From Taibaiella helva (GTDB lineage Bacteria; Bacteroidota; Bacteroidia; Chitinophagales; Chitinophagaceae): a stretch of 64,000 nucleotides of DNA. Positions 1 to 8,100 of this stretch are shown here, one piece after another. Position numbers and translations under genes: made by a program. A model generated the notes under the pieces. That model saw only the letters and a program-made list of their open reading frames with translations. It did no database searches and was not told the origin of the DNA. The stretch is taken from positions 434,001 to 498,000 of the forward strand of contig NZ_QUZZ01000003.1 in NCBI RefSeq assembly GCF_003545695.1. Direction: 5' to 3'. Positions within the stretch are counted from its first letter, which is position 1. The number at the start of each line of letters is the position of its first letter.

Positions 1-173
1 GCAAGATCGAATACATCGACACGCCCGAAGATATACGGGCCAACTACCAGTATTATACCGAAGCGGATATGAGCAAGCTGAGGGCGGCGGGTTACGACAA
101 ACCCTTCTTTACACTGGAGCAGGGCATCAGCGATTACCTCGTCCGTTATCTCGAACAAGCCCGCTATTTCTGA
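1..173 (+). CDS. rfaD: ADP-L-glycero-D-manno-heptose 6-epimerase, C-terminal end (partial)
   Basis: The window opens inside this gene; reading starts at base 3 and stops at TGA 171-173, leaving 56 residues. The remaining sequence (IEYIDTPEDIRANYQYYT, then KLRAAGY and a final amphipathic helix) matches the C-terminal end of the extended short-chain dehydrogenase family enzyme RfaD/HldD, which epimerises ADP-glycero-manno-heptose at C6'' for the LPS inner core. The NAD-binding and catalytic parts lie upstream of the window. A KpsF-type arabinose-5-phosphate isomerase at 30.1 kb is another LPS-core enzyme in the window. The family call rests on recognition of the tail only, so other sugar-nucleotide epimerases are not fully excluded. 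Confidence 0.8.
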   Translation, partial: KIEYIDTPEDIRANYQYYTEADMSKLRAAGYDKPFFTLEQGISDYLVRYLEQARYF

Positions 174-305
174 TCTGTTGCATTGAATTACATATAAGCA
201 ACTATAAAAACAAAGCATGCGACGGAGCTATCCTTACCGGAAGGCTCCATCGCTGTTTTATGGAAATTTGATCCAGCTGCTTCTGTAAGATAAAATAACT
301 ATCTT

Positions 306-1148
306 ATGGAAAGCGAAAACATTCTCAGGGCCGACTATCTCGACCTGATCTTTGCACACCGCAATAAACAGTATGGCGGCTATGAGCTGCGCAAGCATTA
401 CAACAGCCGTGCGTTGAAGGCGCTCCTTCTTACCTGTGCATTGCTGCTGCTGGGCATCGGTATCCCGGCGCTGCTGGGGAATACCAAACCCTTGCCCGCA
501 GCTGCGTCCACGGTAGTACGCGAGGTGGAGATCCACAGCATCGATATGCCGGAGCCGCCCGAAGCGCCGAAGCCACCGGAACACAAAGCTGCCGACGCGC
601 CATCGGTAGCGAATACCATACGGAATACAGAACCGGAGATCGTACCCACTAATGATGTGAAGCCCGATCTCAAGCCGCCAACACGCGACGAGCTGATCGA
701 CGCGGTTTCGGGGCCGGTGAGCAACCCCGGTAATGGCGGTGATCACCCTGCGACCACTGCGGATAAGCCGGAAGGGCCCGCCGGCAGCGGCGACCGGACG
801 GGATCGGTAACCGGCAGCGGACCGGGCAAGGAGCAGCCACACGATTTCGTAGAGGAGATGCCGGAGTTTCCCGGTGGCAGGAAAGCGCTGATGGCCTATC
901 TGAAACAGAACCTCTCTTACCCGGTGGCCGCGCGCAGCGATGGCATCGAAGGAAAAGTCATCATCCGCTTTGTGGTAGATGTTGACGGGAATATAGAAAG
1001 TGCAACGGTGCTCAGGGGTATTGGCGGCGGCTGCGATAAGGAAGCCTTACGCGTGGTCAATGCTATGCCGCGCTGGAAGCCCGGCCGGCAAGGCGGTCAT
1101 CCGGTAAAGGTGTATTTCATGTTGCCCGTCTCTTTCGCCCTGAACTAA
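306..1148 (+). CDS. TonB family energy transducer
   Basis: A 280-residue TonB-type protein that would couple the inner-membrane proton motive force to outer-membrane receptors. Seen in the sequence: a short cytoplasmic N-terminus with the Bacteroidota-style start (FAHRNKQYGGYELRKHY), one membrane helix at about residues 37-57, a Pro/Glu/Lys-rich periplasmic stretch at about 80-130 (PEPPEAPKPPEH), a Gly/Ser-rich linker, and a TonB C-terminal domain at about 182-280 that begins EEMPEFPGG and has the expected YP and W-PG residues. The ATG at 306 is the first start after in-frame stops. No exbB/exbD is adjacent. Which of the receptors in this window it energises cannot be told. Confidence 0.93.
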   Translation: MESENILRADYLDLIFAHRNKQYGGYELRKHYNSRALKALLLTCALLLLGIGIPALLGNTKPLPAAASTVVREVEIHSIDMPEPPEAPKPPEHKAADAPSVANTIRNTEPEIVPTNDVKPDLKPPTRDELIDAVSGPVSNPGNGGDHPATTADKPEGPAGSGDRTGSVTGSGPGKEQPHDFVEEMPEFPGGRKALMAYLKQNLSYPVAARSDGIEGKVIIRFVVDVDGNIESATVLRGIGGGCDKEALRVVNAMPRWKPGRQGGHPVKVYFMLPVSFALN

Positions 1149-1150
1149 AA

Positions 1151-1194
1151 AGAGAAAGGATATCTCCGGTATTTGCAGGAGATATCCTTTCTCT
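1151..1194. terminator. Strong hairpin between convergent genes
   Basis: A perfect 17-bp inverted repeat (arms 1151-1167 and 1178-1194, 10-nt loop) begins two bases after the tonB-type stop codon and lies 25 bases from the stop of the convergent gene at 1220. There is no clear U-tract on either side, so it may act as a bidirectional terminator or an mRNA 3'-end stabiliser. Confidence 0.6.
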
Positions 1195-1219
1195 ATGAAT
1201 TATAAGCGGCGGCAGTTCG

Positions 1220-1612
1220 CTAGTTGATGCGTACCCATATGGCGCCGGAGGCAATGGGGCCGTTCAGCTGGAAAATATTCAGACCCGGTTGTATGCTGAT
1301 CACGCCATCGGGTGTGCTGGAGCTGCTGTTGTAAATGCTGGCTTTGGCGCCCACCGGCGGGTTGCTGAAAAACAGGGTTACCGTAGCATCATCCTGGATG
1401 GCGTATTGTAATACGCCGGCCCGGGTACCGCCCGCAGCGATATTGCTGAAAGTCACCATGTCGATAGGAGAAGTAAAACTGATGTTCGTCAGGGTTGACG
1501 CCGTGTTGTTCTCAACCCAAAGGTCGCATGCAGAATTCTGAGCTGCAGCTTTGAAGCCGCTAAAGGAAACCAGGGCCAGGAGGAGGAGAGACAGGAAGGT
1601 GGCTTTGCGCAT
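1220..1612 (-). CDS. Small secreted protein of unknown function
   Basis: A 130-residue protein I do not recognise. I chose the ATG at 1612 because it is followed directly by a clear signal peptide (MRKATFLSLLLLALVSFSGF, then AAAQ as cleavage site); the reading frame runs further upstream but that part has no signal-like sequence. The mature part (about 105 residues) is rich in Ser, Thr, Asn and Gly with alternating hydrophobic residues, which suggests a small beta-sandwich. It has a single Cys near the new N-terminus and no lipobox. It has no T9SS sorting tail. It stands alone, convergent with the TonB gene. Confidence 0.6.
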   Translation of the reverse strand: MRKATFLSLLLLALVSFSGFKAAAQNSACDLWVENNTASTLTNISFTSPIDMVTFSNIAAGGTRAGVLQYAIQDDATVTLFFSNPPVGAKASIYNSSSSTPDGVISIQPGLNIFQLNGPIASGAIWVRIN

Positions 1613-1828
1613 TTTGTTTGGTTTTAGTTTGGTTTTAAATAAAGTATTGCTGTGAAGATATCCCATTTGCGTAAAGCCGGGATCAGTGACATCCTGCTCT
1701 TTTTCGGAACACAAAAAGTAAAGAACTGTTTATTTTTTATAGTCAGTTATTTGCAAGGGCGAATAATAATTACCTGCAAAAATTAATGGCATTTACCGGA
1801 AAGAGCTATAGCGTTTAACCTGTAACGC

Positions 1829-2260
1829 TTATGCTGTTTGTACTTTGGTCTGTTGCCCTGGTGCGCCTTCATACTTGACAAAGAACGCGATCCATATCGA
1901 ACGGGAAAGCCGCATGAGGATGGGTTGTATCAATATCGTCACGGCAATATTGATGCCCAGCCACCAGAAGATGCGGTTGTCATGCAGAGAGATACCTACT
2001 GTGGCGATCCAGATCAGGAAGGAAACAATGCTGAAGAGCAGGGACAGGCCATAGCTCACGTAGCCGGTGCCATAATAGAAGCCGATCTCAACTTCGGTGG
2101 CTTGCCCGCATACAGGGCATTTTTCCGGCATTTCGGTGATCTTGCTCAGGCGGTAGGGATTGGCGCTGGTAAACAGGTGGCCTTTGCGGCAGCGCGGACA
2201 TTTGTTGCCCAGCACGCTGAGCAGGAGCCCGGGCTTGCGGGCGGGAGCGGGAGTATTCAT
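1829..2260 (-). CDS. DUF983 family membrane protein
   Basis: A 143-residue DUF983 protein. Seen: an N-terminal zinc-ribbon-like module with CPRCRKG at about residues 20-26 and CPVCG at about 48-52, followed by EIGFYYGTGYVSYG, a strongly family-typical motif, and two membrane helices (about 66-90 and 98-117). Function is unknown. The start codon overlaps the stop codon of the upstream AraC-type gene by four bases (2257-2260), so the two are co-transcribed and translationally coupled. Confidence 0.88.
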   Translation of the reverse strand: MNTPAPARKPGLLLSVLGNKCPRCRKGHLFTSANPYRLSKITEMPEKCPVCGQATEVEIGFYYGTGYVSYGLSLLFSIVSFLIWIATVGISLHDNRIFWWLGINIAVTILIQPILMRLSRSIWIAFFVKYEGAPGQQTKVQTA

Positions 2261-3159
2261 ACAGAGGATGCTTTAGGCAGGGATGCCGCCAGCGATTTGC
2301 GGAAGGCTTCCGGCGTGATCCCTGTTTGCTTTTTAAAGAATTTGGTAAAGTAAGAGTTGTCGGCGAAGTGAAGCTGCCAGGCGATCTCGTTGATGTGCAG
2401 CGAGGCGTTGACCAGGAGACGTTTGGCCTCCAGCAATATCCTGTCGCGGATCACTTCGCCCGCCGGTTTCCCCAGGAGCTCATTACACAGGCCATTGAGG
2501 TAATTGGGCGTGATGTACAGCAGCGCAGCGTAATCCTTGGGCAGATGCAAACGGGTATAGTGCTGCTCGACCAGCTTGCGGAATTGCCTTAAGGTCATAT
2601 CGCTGCCCGATCCCGCAGGGTTTGTGGCTGCAGGGCTGTTCCGTGCCGTGAGGATGAACAGTTCCATCAGCAGGAGCTGCAGCCGGTCGGTCTGCCACCG
2701 GTCTGTGGTCTTTCGCTCCTGCAGCATTTCTTTCATCAATTGTATTGCCCTCCTGCAGGCCTCTGTACCCAGCTGTATCACTGACTGGGCTGCAATGCCC
2801 TCAAGAAAAGAAAAACGTTCCAGTAGGGAAGCTTGCTCCTGTTGCAACGGGAAAAAGGCCTCTGAGAAATTGATCACATAGCCGTCGATATCGTCGCGGA
2901 ACTGCCAGCTGTGTACCTGGCCGGGAATCATGAAATAGAGTTGTCCCTTATTTACTTCAAACTGTTCGAAGTCGATGGTATGGGCGCCGCTGCCGGCAGT
3001 AAAAAGTACCAGGTGGTAGAAGCTGTGCCGGTGCGGGATGAACAGGTTGGGGTGCCGCCTGAGATAGGCTGCAAAAGGCTCGATCAGGAAGTCGTCCTGC
3101 CGCTGCTGCTCCTGTAGCGAGCAGAGATCGTAGACCGGTATCCTGTTGTCCTTTTTCAT
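2257..3159 (-). CDS. AraC-family transcriptional regulator
   Basis: A 300-residue regulator with an N-terminal cupin-like sensor domain (HRHSFYHLVLFTAGSGAHTIDF, about residues 43-65; GQLYFMIPGQVHSW, about 72-85) and a C-terminal double helix-turn-helix domain of the HTH_18/AraC type (about 200-295: LHLPKDYAALLYITPNYL and HINEIAWQLHFADNSYFTKF). The ligand is unknown. It is the first gene of a two-gene unit with the DUF983 gene. The upstream spacer 3160-3279 should hold its promoter, but I see no convincing TAnnTTTG box in it. Confidence 0.92.
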   Translation of the reverse strand: MKKDNRIPVYDLCSLQEQQRQDDFLIEPFAAYLRRHPNLFIPHRHSFYHLVLFTAGSGAHTIDFEQFEVNKGQLYFMIPGQVHSWQFRDDIDGYVINFSEAFFPLQQEQASLLERFSFLEGIAAQSVIQLGTEACRRAIQLMKEMLQERKTTDRWQTDRLQLLLMELFILTARNSPAATNPAGSGSDMTLRQFRKLVEQHYTRLHLPKDYAALLYITPNYLNGLCNELLGKPAGEVIRDRILLEAKRLLVNASLHINEIAWQLHFADNSYFTKFFKKQTGITPEAFRKSLAASLPKASSV

Positions 3160-3279
3160 GAAGCAAAGATACGATGCGTCCCGGTGATGCAGTGGTAGCG
3201 AATCTGCGTTTTGTGGTACTTTTTACAGGTGGTAGTATAGCTGGTTTCTCTTCAAATGTGTGTCTTGCCATAAATAATA

Positions 3280-3313
3280 CACCCCAAAAGTTTTTTGTCT
3301 AACTTTTGGGGTG
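3280..3313. terminator. 13-bp perfect hairpin after outer-membrane barrel gene
   Basis: A perfect inverted repeat, CACCCCAAAAGTT (3280-3292) and its complement (3301-3313), with an 8-nt T-rich loop. It lies downstream of the minus-strand receptor gene ending at 3365 and separates it from the AraC promoter region. The U-tract is weak on both strands. Confidence 0.55.
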
Positions 3314-3364
3314 CACTACAAACAGGAGACAGCCTCTTTTTATGTTCGCAGATGTTTTCAGCAC

Positions 3365-6328
3365 TTAGTGCATACCGCCCGGAGGGGGCATCATGGGGAC
3401 GCCCGGGGGCGGTCCGTCCATCATGCCGGGGCCTGGCCCCTGGAAGTCGCCGCGGCGGCCACGATTGCTGTTCTCTACGTCCTTCATAGAGGCGCCGCCT
3501 TTAAAGAAACGCAGGTTGTAGGTGAAGGTCAGCATGAAATACTGGCGCAGCACATTGGTCTGGGTATATTGTGTATAGGTTTCCGTTACGGTGGGTACAA
3601 TGCTGTTATTCTGCTTCAGCAGATCATATACCGACAGCTTGATCTCGCCCTGCTGTTTCCTGAACAGCTTTTTGGCCAGGCTCATGTTCCACAGCAGGAA
3701 GTTCTGGTTGAAGCCCTGTGACAGCCCGGTATAGTACTGGTGGTTCAGCTCGGTGTTGAACACGATCCCTTTCCAGAAGATATAGTTGATGGAGAGCCGG
3801 CTGGCCTGGTTGAAGAAGCGGTTGTTCGAAGCGGTAAGCAGGGTATTGTTGACGATATTGTAATTGCTGTTGCTCGACAGGGTAAAGTCTATTTTCTCGC
3901 TGATGTTGCTGCTGATCACCAGTCCCAGTCCCAGGCCGGTATTGTTGGCGTAGTTCTTTTGCTCATTCACGAGGCCGGGCGTACGGGTGTAGGTGGCGCT
4001 GGCATTCACGTTCAGGTTGGATTTCAGCGCGGTTACGGGCAAGCCATAGGTAACGAAGCTGCGCAGGTTATAATAGCCGCTCATGTTAACCGGGCGGGTA
4101 AACTGATCGCCTACACGTAGTACTACCCCGTTGTCCAGCTGCATGGGAGTGCTGGCGATGGTAGTGCTGTTGGCGATATAATTTTGTGTGGCCGTACCGG
4201 CAAGCATAGCAAAGAACGTGCTGCCGGCTTTGGTGTTGGTCGCGCTGTAGCGCGCCATTAGCGTATGCTGGTAGCTCTGCACCAGGTCGGGATTACCGGA
4301 AGATTGCTGCAGCGGATTGCTGTTGTTGATTACATCCTGCAGCTGGTCGACGGAGGGAGCTGTGGTCGAGGTGCGGTAAAACAGGCGCAAGTTCTTTTTC
4401 TTGTCGAAATTGTATTGAAACCGGGCCGAAGGCATGATGGTATTGAAGCTGCGCTGTAAATTGTTACTGTAGGGCAATATCCGTTCGTTGTCCAGGTTGG
4501 CATTCTGGAAATCGACACCAACATTGAAATTAAACGAGGAGTCGGAGTAGCGATAGGTGAGGCCGCCCCTGTGGGTCAGGTAATCGGTATTGAAGGTATT
4601 GCTCAGCAGGGTATCCGGATCAGTATAGGCCTGGGTAATATCGGAGAAATTATAGGTGCGTTTATCCGATTTGCTTTGCTGATAATTTAAACCATACTGT
4701 ACTTGCAGGAAGCTCTTGCGGGACAGGGGTTCGGTATAGTTTACGTTGGAGTTGATGTTCCAGCCGTTTTTCAGGAAGTTCGCGTTTTGATTGAGCACAT
4801 AGCTGGAATCGCTGCTGGTCACGGGTGCATATAAAGAACTGTTGCCGTCGCTGCGGTTGTATCCTCCGTTGGCAAAGAGCGAGAGGGTCCGTCCTCTCTT
4901 TTTGAATTTATGCCGGTACAGGAACAAGCCATTCATGTTATAGCCGGAAAGATCGCTGTTATAAGTATTGTTGGATGAATTGAGCACATCGGAGTTGCTG
5001 TTGAGTGTCCTGATGTCCTGGAACGAATTGCTGTTGTTGCTCTGGAAGGATAAAGACGGAACAAAGAGTATGGAGTTGGAAGAATCTATTGTATAGTTGA
5101 ACCGCATATTGAAGCGGTGGTTGTTGTTTATCGTATTCGAGGTGTTGTTCTCATGATAGGTGAGGCCCTGCATTTCGGGCAGCACATAATTGCTGCGTTC
5201 AATGTCTTGGGTGGTAGTGTTGTTGCTGTTGTTGAAGAAATAGCTGGCGGTCACATCGATCTTCTTGCCCCATTTGTCGGAATAGTTGAGACCGATAGCA
5301 TTGGTTTTGGAAATGCCGTTCTGGGTGCCTACGCTGAAAGCGTTGTTGCCGCCGCCCATCATGCCGCCACCGCCGCTGCCACCGCGGCCCATACCACCGC
5401 CGCCGCCGAAGCCACGTCCGCCGCTGCCTCCTGAAATGCCCAGCAGGTCCTGGGAGGAGAAGTTCTGGATGTTGACATTATTGGTCTGCCCGATCAGGCT
5501 GATCCTGCGGTTACCTTCGAAGAAGTTGATGTTACCGCCCGCGTTATACTTGAAGTCCCGGCTGGCATCGTTATCGGTCACGCCATCGCTGCCGCCACCG
5601 GCATATACCTTGCCAAAAACGCCCTGGCGGCGGTTGGATTTGGTAATGATATTGATCGTTTTGGAGGTATTGCCATCGTCGAAGCCGGTAAACTGCGACT
5701 GGTCGCTTTTTTCGTCGTACACCTGTATTTTATCGATCACCTCGGCCGGCAGGTTCTTGAGCGAAGAGGTGGGGTCGTCGCCGAAGAAAGGCTTGCCATC
5801 GACCAGCACTTTGGCTACCTGTTCGCCTTGAGCCTGTGGTTTACCGCTGCTCAGGTCCATACCCGGCATTTTACGGACCAGGTCTTCTGCCGTGGCATCG
5901 GGATTGACTTTATAAGAGCCGGCATTGAACTGCGTCGTGTCTTCCTTTTGCTGCACCGGCGGTACCCGCTCTACAATCTTGACCTCGTTGAGCTTTGTCG
6001 ATTGGGATACCGACATTTTAATAATGCCGAGATTCACTTCAGCATCCAGCACATTTACTTCTTTATTATAATCCTCGTAACCCAGGTAGGAGACCGTCAG
6101 CCGGTAAGGACCTGCAGGAATATCGCTGATAGCAAAATGCCCGTCGAGGTCTACCGAGGTCCCGGCTACCGTAGAATCTTTACTGTTTTTAAGCGATACA
6201 GAAGCGCCGATGAGCGTCTCGTTTACATTGTCCTTGACGATCCCGGAGATCGTGTGTCCGTTCTGTGCCTGTGCGGGTGCGGCAAAAAGCGCCAGAAGGA
6301 GAATAAGCAGTAAGGGGCGGCAATGCAT
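3365..6328 (-). CDS. TonB-dependent receptor-like outer-membrane beta-barrel protein
   Basis: A 987-residue outer-membrane protein. The ATG at 6328 is preferred because the frame extends upstream only to a TTG (6361) and the ATG is followed by a good signal peptide (MHCRPLLLILLLALFAAPAQA). Then come a carboxypeptidase-regulatory-like domain (about 24-110, ISGIVKDNVNETLIGASV), a plug-like domain (about 140-260, with DLVRKMPGMDLSSG and KVLVDGKPFFGDDP) and a large Asn-rich barrel of the OMP_b-brl_3 type. Two oddities are a Gly/Met-rich insert at about residues 300-330 and a Pro/Met/Gly-rich tail ending in His. The substrate is unknown. No SusD-like partner is adjacent, so it is not a SusCD pair. 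Confidence 0.88.
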   Translation of the reverse strand: MHCRPLLLILLLALFAAPAQAQNGHTISGIVKDNVNETLIGASVSLKNSKDSTVAGTSVDLDGHFAISDIPAGPYRLTVSYLGYEDYNKEVNVLDAEVNLGIIKMSVSQSTKLNEVKIVERVPPVQQKEDTTQFNAGSYKVNPDATAEDLVRKMPGMDLSSGKPQAQGEQVAKVLVDGKPFFGDDPTSSLKNLPAEVIDKIQVYDEKSDQSQFTGFDDGNTSKTINIITKSNRRQGVFGKVYAGGGSDGVTDNDASRDFKYNAGGNINFFEGNRRISLIGQTNNVNIQNFSSQDLLGISGGSGGRGFGGGGGMGRGGSGGGGMMGGGNNAFSVGTQNGISKTNAIGLNYSDKWGKKIDVTASYFFNNSNNTTTQDIERSNYVLPEMQGLTYHENNTSNTINNNHRFNMRFNYTIDSSNSILFVPSLSFQSNNSNSFQDIRTLNSNSDVLNSSNNTYNSDLSGYNMNGLFLYRHKFKKRGRTLSLFANGGYNRSDGNSSLYAPVTSSDSSYVLNQNANFLKNGWNINSNVNYTEPLSRKSFLQVQYGLNYQQSKSDKRTYNFSDITQAYTDPDTLLSNTFNTDYLTHRGGLTYRYSDSSFNFNVGVDFQNANLDNERILPYSNNLQRSFNTIMPSARFQYNFDKKKNLRLFYRTSTTAPSVDQLQDVINNSNPLQQSSGNPDLVQSYQHTLMARYSATNTKAGSTFFAMLAGTATQNYIANSTTIASTPMQLDNGVVLRVGDQFTRPVNMSGYYNLRSFVTYGLPVTALKSNLNVNASATYTRTPGLVNEQKNYANNTGLGLGLVISSNISEKIDFTLSSNSNYNIVNNTLLTASNNRFFNQASRLSINYIFWKGIVFNTELNHQYYTGLSQGFNQNFLLWNMSLAKKLFRKQQGEIKLSVYDLLKQNNSIVPTVTETYTQYTQTNVLRQYFMLTFTYNLRFFKGGASMKDVENSNRGRRGDFQGPGPGMMDGPPPGVPMMPPPGGMH

Positions 6329-6534
6329 GAGTTGTGTTTTGAAGGCTTTTTGACTTGGCAAATATCAGTTAGTTTAAGCTTTACGAAGAGATAATTGCGG
6401 CGAATTTTCGTTATTCGTATGTAAACAGCTACTTAATTTTCCTTTTCACGACAAATAGGAATAAACTATTGATAAATAAAACAAAAAGTAAGCCGCCTTT
6501 GATCGCAATAGAAGGTAGTGCCGCCACGCTTTAC

Positions 6535-6542
6535 TATATTTG
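6535..6542 (+). promoter_or_regulatory. Bacteroidota -7 promoter element before MATE gene
   Basis: TATATTTG matches the Bacteroidota -7 consensus TAnnTTTG and lies about 95 bases before the ATG at 6637. I see no TTTG-like -33 element at the usual 19-21 base distance, so this is a partial promoter match. The rest of 6329-6636 holds no gene that I can support. Confidence 0.45.
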
Positions 6543-6636
6543 CAGCCCTTTTTTCAAAAGGTAACCGACCGGCAGCTTTGCCGCGGTTTGGCTTTCCTCC
6601 CCCGCATTATTTGGCCCTTAATTATAGCAATAGGTT

Positions 6637-7971
6637 ATGTTACGCGAAGAAGCAGGTAAAACGATCAGACTGGCGCTGCCCATCATATTCGGTGAGCTGG
6701 CGCAAATGGCGCTCCACATTATCGACAGTGCTATGGTGGGCCGTGTCGGCTATAAAGAGCTGGCCGCAGCTGCCCTGGTGATGAGCGTGCTCAATATTCC
6801 TTTCGTGATCGGTATCGGTATTACGATAGCCGTATCGCAGATGGTGTCTATGGCCCATGGGCGTCGGGATAGTCAGCAGGTTTCCCATTACCTGTACAAC
6901 GGCTTCTGGCTGTGCGCGGCGTCTGCGCTGCTCATTTCCCTGGGGCTGGAGCTGGGTAAAAATGTGCTTTTTCACCTGGGACAGGACGAGGAGGTAGCCC
7001 GGCTGGCTGTGCCTTTCCTGCAGCTGATGGGCTGGTCGGTAATTCCCATGATCCTTTTCATGGCCCTGAAACAATTTACCGACGGCCTGGAATTTACCCG
7101 CACGGCGATGCTGCTCTCCGTACTGGCGCTGCCGGTCAATGTATTTATCAACTGGCTGCTCATCTTCGGCAACCTGGGCGCGCCCCGGCTGGAGCTGGTC
7201 GGCGCGGGCTGGGGCACGCTTATTACCCGTACGCTGATCTTCCTCGTTATGGGCGCCGTTATCCTGACGCATAAAACGTTTCGTCGCTATATCGCCGTAA
7301 GGGGCAACCAGTGGAAGCTGAAATGGAAAACCATCCGGGAGCTGCTGCATATCGGTATTCCCAGCAGCCTGCAGGTCGGTATGGAAGCCGGCGCCTTCGC
7401 GGTATCGGGCATCCTTATCGGTACCATCAGCCCGGTAGCGCAGGCTGCGCACCAGATTGCGCTGGTATGCGCTTCCTTTACCTTTATGGTATCGATGGGC
7501 CTGGCGCAGGGCGGTTCTATCCGTACCAGCAATGCCTTCGGCCGTAACAGCTGGGTACACATCAATGCCATCGGCAAGAGCACCCTTATCATGGCTTTGC
7601 TGTATGGTCTTTTCTGCGCAATCAGCTTTATTTCTTTACGGAATGTATTGCCCTTTGCCTTTAATGACGAGCAGGTAGTGGTGGAAATGGCCGCTATGCT
7701 GTTGCTGTTTGCCGCCATCTTCCAGATATCCGACAGCACCCAGGCGATAGCTGCCGGCCTGCTGCGGGGCATTAAGGATGTGAAAACACCTACGATACTG
7801 ATCGCTGTAGCCTATTGGGTAGTGGGTATCCCGGTCGGCTGCCTGCTGGCCTTCACTTTTAAGATGGGTGCTTCCGGCATATGGCTGGGCTTTATCACCG
7901 GTCTTACACTGTCAGCACTTTTCCTGTCGCTGCGCTTTTTGCGGATGACGGCGAAGAAGTCAAGTTTCTAA
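6637..7971 (+). CDS. MATE-family multidrug/cation antiporter
   Basis: A 444-residue polytopic inner-membrane protein of the MATE superfamily, NorM-like, expected to export organic cations or other drugs in exchange for Na+ or H+. Seen: about 12 hydrophobic helices in two pseudo-symmetric halves, the family start (REEAGKTIRLALPIIFGELAQM), DSAMVGRVG near residue 30, an internal SQMVSMAHGR segment, and at the start of the second half GIPSSLQVGMEAGAFA. Length is normal for the family. The stop codon TAA (7969-7971) lies in the loop of its own terminator, and a decayed duplicate of the gene's 3' end follows at 7991-8098. Confidence 0.94.
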   Translation: MLREEAGKTIRLALPIIFGELAQMALHIIDSAMVGRVGYKELAAAALVMSVLNIPFVIGIGITIAVSQMVSMAHGRRDSQQVSHYLYNGFWLCAASALLISLGLELGKNVLFHLGQDEEVARLAVPFLQLMGWSVIPMILFMALKQFTDGLEFTRTAMLLSVLALPVNVFINWLLIFGNLGAPRLELVGAGWGTLITRTLIFLVMGAVILTHKTFRRYIAVRGNQWKLKWKTIRELLHIGIPSSLQVGMEAGAFAVSGILIGTISPVAQAAHQIALVCASFTFMVSMGLAQGGSIRTSNAFGRNSWVHINAIGKSTLIMALLYGLFCAISFISLRNVLPFAFNDEQVVVEMAAMLLLFAAIFQISDSTQAIAAGLLRGIKDVKTPTILIAVAYWVVGIPVGCLLAFTFKMGASGIWLGFITGLTLSALFLSLRFLRMTAKKSSF

Positions 7972-7990
7972 AAACTCGACTTCTTTTTTA
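7954..7990 (+). terminator. Intrinsic terminator overlapping the MATE stop codon
   Basis: Arms AAGAAGTCAAGTTT (7954-7967) and AAACTCGACTTCTT (7972-7985) form a 14-bp stem with one mismatch, followed by a T-tract. The loop contains the gene's TAA stop, so the last five sense codons form one arm. Confidence 0.75.
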
Positions 7991-8098
7991 TAGATGTAAA
8001 AACGCCGGTTATACCGATTACTTATTGGGTAGCGGGTGACCGGTAGGCTGATGGCCAGCCTTCTCCCTAAGAGAAGTCAAGTTTTAAAACTTGACTTC
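7991..8098 (+). pseudogene. Decayed duplicate of the MATE gene 3' end and terminator
   Basis: This spacer aligns to the end of the live MATE gene. Bases 7994-8030 read DVKTPVIPITYWVAG, against DVKTPTILIAVAYWVVG encoded from about 7778; an in-frame stop follows. Most of the last 100 coding bases are deleted, and 8073-8098 repeats the live terminator arm (GAAGTCAAGTTTT). It is best read as the remnant of a tandem MATE duplication that collapsed by internal deletion. It is not expressed as protein. Confidence 0.75.
8073..8098. terminator. Perfect 26-nt palindrome, probable bidirectional terminator
   Basis: GAAGTCAAGTTTT and its exact complement run head to head with no loop (8073-8098), two bases from the stop of the minus-strand hydrolase gene. 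It descends from the duplicated MATE terminator, so the hydrolase gene appears to use a terminator derived from its neighbour's relic. Confidence 0.6.
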
Positions 8099-8100
8099 CC

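Noticed and set aside
3280-3313. Hairpin considered as an operator for the AraC gene
   Set aside because: It is a long GC-containing stem at the 3' end of the barrel gene, more than 100 bases from the AraC start; a terminator role is simpler.
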